DNA from: Candidatus Iainarchaeum andersonii SCGC AAA011-E11
GTDB lineage: Archaea > Iainarchaeota > Iainarchaeia > Iainarchaeales > Iainarchaeaceae
NCBI GenBank assembly: GCA_000402355.1
Contig: AQRS01000016.1
Location: forward strand, 1-16,493
Direction: 5' to 3'
Length of the DNA: 16,493 nucleotides
A model generated the notes under the pieces. The model was not told the origin of the DNA. It was given only the letters and a program-made list of their open reading frames with translations, and ran no database searches. The translations under genes were made by a program, and so were the position numbers. Shown here one piece after another: positions 12,409 through 16,493 of the stretch (its first letter is position 1; each line of letters opens with the position of its first letter).

Positions 12409-12485
12409 AGTAATTCAGTGAAGTTTCATGGTCTGCTATCTAGCAAACTACGGGAAAACCCGAAAAACTTTCGTGGTTTGCTATA
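12393..12485 (+). repeat. 93-bp palindromic double-hairpin element, copy B
   Basis: Arms at 12393-12403, 12430-12438, 12441-12449 and 12475-12485. Same length and order as the reverse complement of copy A. Invariant blocks include AATAAAGTAATTC after the first arm and GAAAAACTTT before the last. Compared with A, hairpin 1 has changed AACC/GGTT to GACC/GGTC and hairpin 2 the reverse, so both arms of each stem changed together. Holds the nadE stop codon. Inverted relative to copy A; together they bracket 3.2 kb. Confidence 0.8.
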
Positions 12486-12529
12486 TTTAAAAAAGCCAAA
12501 ACTGTTTTCGCGCTCCCGCAAAGTGCGCT

Positions 12530-12853
12530 TCAGGCCTTCAGGTTGAAGTTTTTCCTCAGCGTCTCCTCCTTGATTCTCTTGTGCGAAATGAAAATGATTA
12601 CGAGAATGAACCACGTCATGAACAGGGTCGCGAGACCCCAGACCCCGCCGATGAACCAGATGACCCATGAAGTGAAAATCGTCACTGAAATGAGCGAGTA
12701 GCCGAAAGCCATGTAGAGGTACCACATTGTCTTTGCGACAACAACCATATCCACGAAAGGCTTGACAACGAGAATTGCGCGCACAGTGAGAAGCATAATG
12801 ATTGTGAGCATGAACCAGTTCGCGAGAAGCATCACCAATTCGACAAAAGCCAT
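12530..12853 (-). CDS. Small multi-spanning membrane protein
   Basis: 107 aa from ATG 12853; a TTG at 12937 would add 28 residues that come from a T/G-rich, low-complexity stretch and are less believable. A TATA-like TTTTTTATGTTT near 12880-12890 suits the 12853 start. Three to four hydrophobic helices, including F-V-E-L-V-M-L-L-A-N-W-F-M-L-T-I-I-M-L-L and W-V-I-W-F-I-G-G-V-W-G-L-A-T-L-F-M-T-W-F, then a basic cytoplasmic tail (H-K-R-I-K-E-E-T-L-R-K). Family not recognised. Convergent with nadE, with element B between them. Confidence 0.6.
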   Translation of the reverse strand: MAFVELVMLLANWFMLTIIMLLTVRAILVVKPFVDMVVVAKTMWYLYMAFGYSLISVTIFTSWVIWFIGGVWGLATLFMTWFILVIIFISHKRIKEETLRKNFNLKA

Positions 12854-13000
12854 GAAAACCGAAATTAAGACACAAACCAAACATAAAAAACTATCTTTCA
12901 CAACAGCACAACACAAAAACACCCAACAAACAACCAATACTACTACATAACTTATTTGTGTGCGGGAAATAAAATACCTTAATCACATAAAACTACTCAC

Positions 13001-13231
13001 ATGCCTCCAAAAATTTTTCCGCTGATTTTTTGTTCCCTCATTGTCCTGGCATTGATTTTTTCCGGCTGCCTCGCGAAGCCCACAAACACTATCCAGGTTT
13101 GCGAGGACGCGAATTCAAGCTCCCTGCGCGACCAATGCTACTTCGACCACGCTTTGAACGGGGGCATTCTCAGTGACTGCACGCAGATAATCGACGCGGA
13201 TTTGAGGAACCAATGCATCAATTTGCTGTGA
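13001..13231 (+). CDS. Small Cys-rich lipoprotein
   Basis: 76 aa. Signal peptide with a hydrophobic core (about 5-19) and a lipobox-like F-S-G-C23, so probably lipid-anchored outside the membrane. The mature part is two imperfect repeats: V-C-E-D-A-N-S-S-S-L-R-D-Q-C-Y-F-D and D-C-T-Q-I-I-D-A-D-L-R-N-Q-C-I, each with a Cys pair and L-R-[DN]-Q-C, likely disulfide-bonded. A TATA-like AAATAAAATAC near 12967-12977 is about 29 bp upstream. It sits 50 bp before a large secreted vWA protein on the same strand; a shared surface role is inference. Confidence 0.65.
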   Translation: MPPKIFPLIFCSLIVLALIFSGCLAKPTNTIQVCEDANSSSLRDQCYFDHALNGGILSDCTQIIDADLRNQCINLL

Positions 13232-13281
13232 CCTTTCTCAAATCCCTTATATTTATTAATATTAGACTCGTAAATTCTGAA

Positions 13282-15162
13282 GTGGATTATTTGTCATCAA
13301 AACAATCACTTGCTATCTTGGTTTTCTTCCTCATTTTTTTTGTCCAGGGCGTTTCATCATATGATTCAACCTGCGGAATTCAAATCACAGGCAACTCCGC
13401 AAACTGTGATTCTGCAGCAGGTCCGAACTGCGGCCTCGAAGCGGACAAGCAATACACTGCAACAATAACCACAACAAATACAATTCCTGCGCAACAATGG
13501 GATCCGGCGTGCGATGCGGATGGTGATGGAAGTTGCGTTGGTGAATTCAGCCTCCAAACTTGGGCACAGCCAAGCGCCATTTCCACATACTTCAACTCAA
13601 TAACGCCTGCACTCAAAAACCCGAACGGAGCAGCGCTCGTATTAGGAACGCAAAGCGGAGACACCTACACTAACACATTCACATTCGGGACAACCAATCC
13701 AACTACAGGCAACGCGAGCTGGCAGTTCCAGACGACAGGAAACGGTTTGCAAAAATCAAGCCCCAACAAAACCGCGATTTACTTCCTCATAGACGCTTCA
13801 GGCTCAATCAATGATTCTGACATGACAAAACTCAAAAATGGAGTAAAAAATTTTGTTGACATAGCACAAACAACCTTCAACGGCAAAAACGATTTGAGAA
13901 TCGGCGTCATGATTTTCGGGGCAAATGTGAGCTCCTTCAGGATGACAACCCAGGCCGTGACAAACATAACCCGCGACCTCGATTCAGGCAACGAGGGCTT
14001 GGTGTTGGTGACTGCCACAAGCAAAAACTCCATAAAATTAATGATTGACACACAAATACCAGCTTTCAGCGCAAGGTCAGCCTATACCACTCCTTTGGGG
14101 CAGGCGCTCGACGTTGCGCACGACAAGTTTTACAAGGTTGATACTTTGAGGGGCACCGGCGTTGGCCCGCTGAACGGCTGGGACAAAATAGTTATCCTTG
14201 TGAGCGACGGCGGCCCCAAATGCGATACTGGTTTACAAACTTACTCGACAAACATCACCCCGACAGGAGTTTGGCTGTTCGATGATGACTTCTGCGGGGA
14301 TACAGGGGTTTGCGCTCCTCCTCCTCCTCCAAGCAGGCGGAACTGCCCTGTGGAGGGTGCGCTCTACTCCAACGACAGGAGCAATTCCATGCGCGACCAG
14401 GGTGTTTCAATTTACTCTATGGGTGTGGGAGAATTTTTGGACTGCAGTGAACTCCAAAATGTATCAGCGAGCCAGAGCTGCGACAGCCAAGGCACATCAG
14501 GATGCTTCTGCGGAATAAGCTTTGATGACTTCAACAACAAAATGTCCGACGTGCTTCAAAGAATAACTACAATAGGCTCCTTCGGAACCGCGTGCACGCT
14601 CAACTTCGAAATTACAGGGGCAGTTCCAGTCTGCAACAACAACGGCGTCCAAGACAACGGAGAAACAGGAATAGACTGCGGTGGAGGAGGCTGCCCCGCA
14701 TGCTCAATATCCCCCGCTACTCTGGACAACATTTACATTGGAGGCTTTAGCGTTACCCCGTCACAGATAACTGCCGGCGACAACCTGGATTTTGACCTGA
14801 ACATTGCTTGGCAGGGCCTCGGGGCTCCATTCAAGGACATAGAGTACAATATAACCTTGGTTAGAATCGGCGCGCCGGAAAGCCCACAAACAATGAGCAC
14901 CGGAGAAATCCTTGGCACATCCCTTTCCGCTTCTTCAGGAGAGCGGGAATTCACGAACGAAATAATAACCGCGGCTGACTTCCCAAGCGGAAGTTACAGA
15001 GTAACAGCGCTCGTCTATTACGGCAACGACCCAAAGCCCGTTGATCTGGCTTCCCGAATAATTTTTATCGGCAAGCGGTCAACCCCGATTCCGGATTTGA
15101 ACGGAGCTGCCATAGTGCTTATCGTTCTTGCTGCGTTCTTTATACTAAAAAGAAACAACTGA
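13282..15162 (+). CDS. Secreted, C-terminally anchored von Willebrand factor A protein
   Basis: 626 aa from GTG 13282; TATA TTATATTTATTAA near 13248-13260 is about 28 bp upstream, and further-upstream starts run back into the lipoprotein gene. Signal peptide about 1-27. A Cys-poor beta-rich N-terminal region follows, then a vWA domain (about 165-435) with the MIDAS metal site D171-A-S173-G-S175, T269 or T270, and D309 in S-D-G-G. The domain is interrupted by a Cys/Pro-rich insert around 313-412 (P-P-P-P-P run, six or more Cys). Then a Cys module N-G-V-Q-D-N-G-E-T-G-I-D-C-G-G-G-G-C-P-A-C near 454-474, a CARDB-like beta-sandwich (about 477-600), P-I-P-D-L-N, one membrane helix (606-622) and the tail K-R-N-N. 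Many N-x-S/T sites. Probably a surface adhesin; ligand unknown. Confidence 0.85.
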   Translation: MDYLSSKQSLAILVFFLIFFVQGVSSYDSTCGIQITGNSANCDSAAGPNCGLEADKQYTATITTTNTIPAQQWDPACDADGDGSCVGEFSLQTWAQPSAISTYFNSITPALKNPNGAALVLGTQSGDTYTNTFTFGTTNPTTGNASWQFQTTGNGLQKSSPNKTAIYFLIDASGSINDSDMTKLKNGVKNFVDIAQTTFNGKNDLRIGVMIFGANVSSFRMTTQAVTNITRDLDSGNEGLVLVTATSKNSIKLMIDTQIPAFSARSAYTTPLGQALDVAHDKFYKVDTLRGTGVGPLNGWDKIVILVSDGGPKCDTGLQTYSTNITPTGVWLFDDDFCGDTGVCAPPPPPSRRNCPVEGALYSNDRSNSMRDQGVSIYSMGVGEFLDCSELQNVSASQSCDSQGTSGCFCGISFDDFNNKMSDVLQRITTIGSFGTACTLNFEITGAVPVCNNNGVQDNGETGIDCGGGGCPACSISPATLDNIYIGGFSVTPSQITAGDNLDFDLNIAWQGLGAPFKDIEYNITLVRIGAPESPQTMSTGEILGTSLSASSGEREFTNEIITAADFPSGSYRVTALVYYGNDPKPVDLASRIIFIGKRSTPIPDLNGAAIVLIVLAAFFILKRNN

Positions 15163-15214
15163 AATGTTCCTGGGTTCCTGAAAATTGCTGAAAAGCTGAA
15201 AAATCATGGTTCCA

Positions 15215-15235
15215 GCCGCAGGAAAAAACTGCGGC
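15215..15235. terminator. Hairpin between convergent genes
   Basis: GCCGCAG-GAAAAAA-CTGCGGC, perfect 7-bp GC-rich stem, lying 53 bp after the vWA stop and 44 bp from the converging gene's stop. Just before it CTGAAAA is repeated three times (15178, 15188, 15196). Likely a stop or 3' end stabiliser for one or both transcripts. Confidence 0.5.
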
Positions 15236-15278
15236 AAGTGAATAAGTTTAAGTTCCCAAGTTTCCTTGTTCTTGCGCT

Positions 15279-15641
15279 TCAGCTCGAGCTGAACCTCAGG
15301 GTTTTGCCGCTGAGTTCCTCTTCGCTCGCGCCCGAAAGCATTATGCCGACAGTCATCCCTTTCTTGGCGCTTGAACCATACTTGGATTCGATTTCAACAA
15401 CACGGAGCTGCCTGTCCTCGAGGAAAGCCTTCATGCCCTCTCCCAAAAGGCCTTCTATTACTTCCGCAACAATGTAAACATTCTCCTGGCCGTAGAATCT
15501 GCAAGCCTTCTTCACAAGCGCCCTGCCTTCCCCTCCACGCGCTATTTTCTCCTCTATCCTGCCCGCAGGTGTTGAAATCGCGATATGCGGCGAAACATTA
15601 TACCTTTTTTCTCCTCCAAATGTAAGGGAAACTAAGCTCAT
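15279..15641 (-). CDS. Conserved-looking hypothetical protein, 120 aa
   Basis: Start ATG 15641 is set by Shine-Dalgarno GGAGG at 15650-15654, 8 nt upstream; the 24 upstream codons come from AT-rich DNA. Not recognised. A compact alpha/beta protein is suggested: S-L-V-S-L-T-F-G-G-E, then P-H-I-A-I-S-T-P-A-G-R-I-E-E-K-I, V-Y-I-V-A-E-V-I-E-G-L-L-G-E-G-M-K, and L-R-V-V-E-I-E-S-K-Y-G followed by K-K-G-M-T-V-G-I-M-L. No signal or membrane helix. Convergent with the vWA gene. Confidence 0.65.
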   Translation of the reverse strand: MSLVSLTFGGEKRYNVSPHIAISTPAGRIEEKIARGGEGRALVKKACRFYGQENVYIVAEVIEGLLGEGMKAFLEDRQLRVVEIESKYGSSAKKGMTVGIMLSGASEEELSGKTLRFSSS

Positions 15642-15795
15642 GGTGGTTGCCTCCAAATTTTTGTAAAAAAAATTTTGCAGTTTAACTAAACGCAAAGTAA
15701 TTAATACAAACAACGCAAATAGAATCTAAACTGCTTCACCCACAATACTTAGCTTTTCTTACTATATATACTTTTCCATAATTTTCAGATTTTTT

Positions 15796-15840
15796 TACCA
15801 CAACTTAATTTACCACAACTTAATTTACCACAACTTAATT
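15796..15840. repeat. Three exact 15-bp tandem repeats
   Basis: TACCACAACTTAATT repeated at 15796, 15811 and 15826 with no mismatch. The last unit overlaps the end of a minus-strand gene and encodes its final residues and stop (K-L-W-stop). Could be an iteron-like binding site or a slippage product. Confidence 0.85.
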
Positions 15841-16163
15841 ATTTTTTTCCGCTTCGGCCTCTTCAGGTGCCTGCGCTTAATTTCGTAATTGTAGTTATCC
15901 CGCAAATGCTTCGCAATCAAATTATAGGTGTTGGTGTTTATCCCTAACTGCAGTATATCAGCCCTGCTTATCGGTTCCCCATGGCTTGCTTTGTCCCTGA
16001 TATACTTCTCCGCAGCCAATAAAGGTGAACGGATTTTTGCCGATACGCCGTTTAGTGCACCTAGGGGTATCGCTTTTGGCTTGCCCGCGTTCTGCCACAA
16101 ACCACTTCTTATTGTGTTTCTGGCCGGAAGATGCAGCCCCTTCGCTCCTTTCAAGAAAATCAC
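15825..16163 (-). CDS. Basic hypothetical protein, possibly DNA-binding
   Basis: 112 aa from GTG 16163, whose GTGA overlaps the stop of the upstream gene, so translation is probably coupled. Not recognised. The C-terminal half looks helix-turn-helix-like: E-P-I-S-R-A-D-I-L-Q-L-G-I-N-T-N-T-Y-N-L-I-A-K-H-L-R, ending in a strongly basic tail (K-R-R-H-L-K-R-P-K-R-K-K). The N-terminal 50 residues are Gly/Ala/Lys-rich with no clear fold. The gene ends inside the 15-bp tandem repeats, which add the last few residues. Confidence 0.55.
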   Translation of the reverse strand: MIFLKGAKGLHLPARNTIRSGLWQNAGKPKAIPLGALNGVSAKIRSPLLAAEKYIRDKASHGEPISRADILQLGINTNTYNLIAKHLRDNYNYEIKRRHLKRPKRKKIIKLW

Positions 16164-16474
16164 TTCTTTTTCCCGAGCGCTTTCTTCGCTTCCTTATCCA
16201 AGGCGTCAAGCGCTTCCTTCAGCGCCTTTTCAATGCCCCACTCCATGAATGAAGAATGCAGGTTTACTCCCTGCGCAACGGCTTTGGCGCGAACCTCAAT
16301 CTGCTCGTGTTTGCCCTGCCCATGAGAAGCCTCCTTGAAGTGAATCTCCATGGCAAGCCCCTCAGGCAGGATTGCCGCGAGCCTGTCATAACGCTTCTCA
16401 ATCAAATTCATCAATGCCAGCTTTTCAATGCCGCCCTTTTCAGGCATATTCGAAATCCTGATGTTCCTCTCCAC
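16160..16474 (-). CDS. Small protein resembling ribosome-hibernation factor RaiA/HPF
   Basis: 104 aa from GTG 16474, supported by a Shine-Dalgarno-like GAGGTGGT (16478-16485) 3 nt upstream; an ATG ten codons in is a weaker alternative. The order beta-strand, strand, long helix is like HPF/RaiA: L-A-M-E-I-H-F-K-E-A near 40-49, E-Q-I-E-V-R-A-K-A-V-A near 57-67, then W-G-I-E-K-A-L-K-E-A-L-D-A-L-D-K-E-A-K-K and a basic end. HPF-like proteins bind the small ribosomal subunit and hold it inactive; archaeal relatives are less studied. The likeness is from memory of the pattern, so moderate. First gene of a two-gene operon with the basic protein below it. Confidence 0.6.
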   Translation of the reverse strand: MERNIRISNMPEKGGIEKLALMNLIEKRYDRLAAILPEGLAMEIHFKEASHGQGKHEQIEVRAKAVAQGVNLHSSFMEWGIEKALKEALDALDKEAKKALGKKK

Positions 16475-16493
16475 ACAACCACCTCGCTCCGTT

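Noticed and set aside
12854..12937. 28-codon N-terminal extension of the small membrane protein
   Set aside because: Low-complexity T/G-rich translation with a TTG start; the ATG at 12853 fits a TATA-like box.
13213..13281. Upstream ATG extending the vWA protein by 23 codons
   Set aside because: It overlaps the end of the lipoprotein gene and lies before the TATA box; GTG 13282 gives a clean signal peptide.
15796..15840. Tandem repeats as the start of a CRISPR array
   Set aside because: Units are 15 bp, directly adjacent with no spacers, and no cas gene is present.

Overview
The window is archaeal. It carries a class I lysyl-tRNA synthetase, the archaeal tRNA methylase aTrm56, transcription factor E, an initiator tRNA-Met with an A1:U72 end, a XerA-type recombinase and a PRC-barrel protein. 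Most genes have a TATA-like box 20-32 nt before the start codon and little or no leader; only a few have a clear Shine-Dalgarno. Many tiny unrecognised proteins, a small genome style and surface proteins of the 'NGVQDNGETGIDCGG' type suggest a DPANN-like lineage (for example Diapherotrites, Micrarchaeota or Woesearchaeota), but the lineage is a guess from style only.

Layout. 1-451: 3' part and right end of an IS200/IS605-type insertion, abutting the end of lysK. 465-4349 (minus strand): a translation block, serS - tRNA-Lys(UUU) - lysK, so the Lys tRNA lies directly upstream of its own synthetase. The LysRS carries an extra C-terminal B3/B4 domain. 4409-5529 (plus): trm56 and tfe. 5721-5795: tRNA-iMet, followed by about 400 bp holding only a decayed coding remnant. 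6163-7400: a winged-helix-like gene with repeated GTAATTAC sites at its start, then a convergent hypothetical gene whose 5' end looks frameshifted. 7400-7696: PRC-barrel protein. 8016-8996: XerA-like recombinase.

9092-12485 is the most unusual part. Two 93-bp palindromic elements, about 81% identical by hand alignment and in inverted orientation, bracket 3.2 kb of mostly small genes, each with its own TATA box: two tiny proteins, a 141-aa protein, two small membrane proteins, a HAD hydrolase and NAD synthetase. Each element can fold as two hairpins, and the differing stem bases co-vary. Each element also supplies the stop codon of the gene just upstream, in a different reading frame in each case.

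12530-15162: a small membrane protein, a small Cys-rich lipoprotein and a large secreted von Willebrand A protein anchored at its C-terminus. 15279-16474 (minus): three small genes; the last two overlap (GTGA) and form an operon of a RaiA/HPF-like protein and a basic, possibly DNA-binding protein whose 3' end runs into three exact 15-bp tandem repeats.
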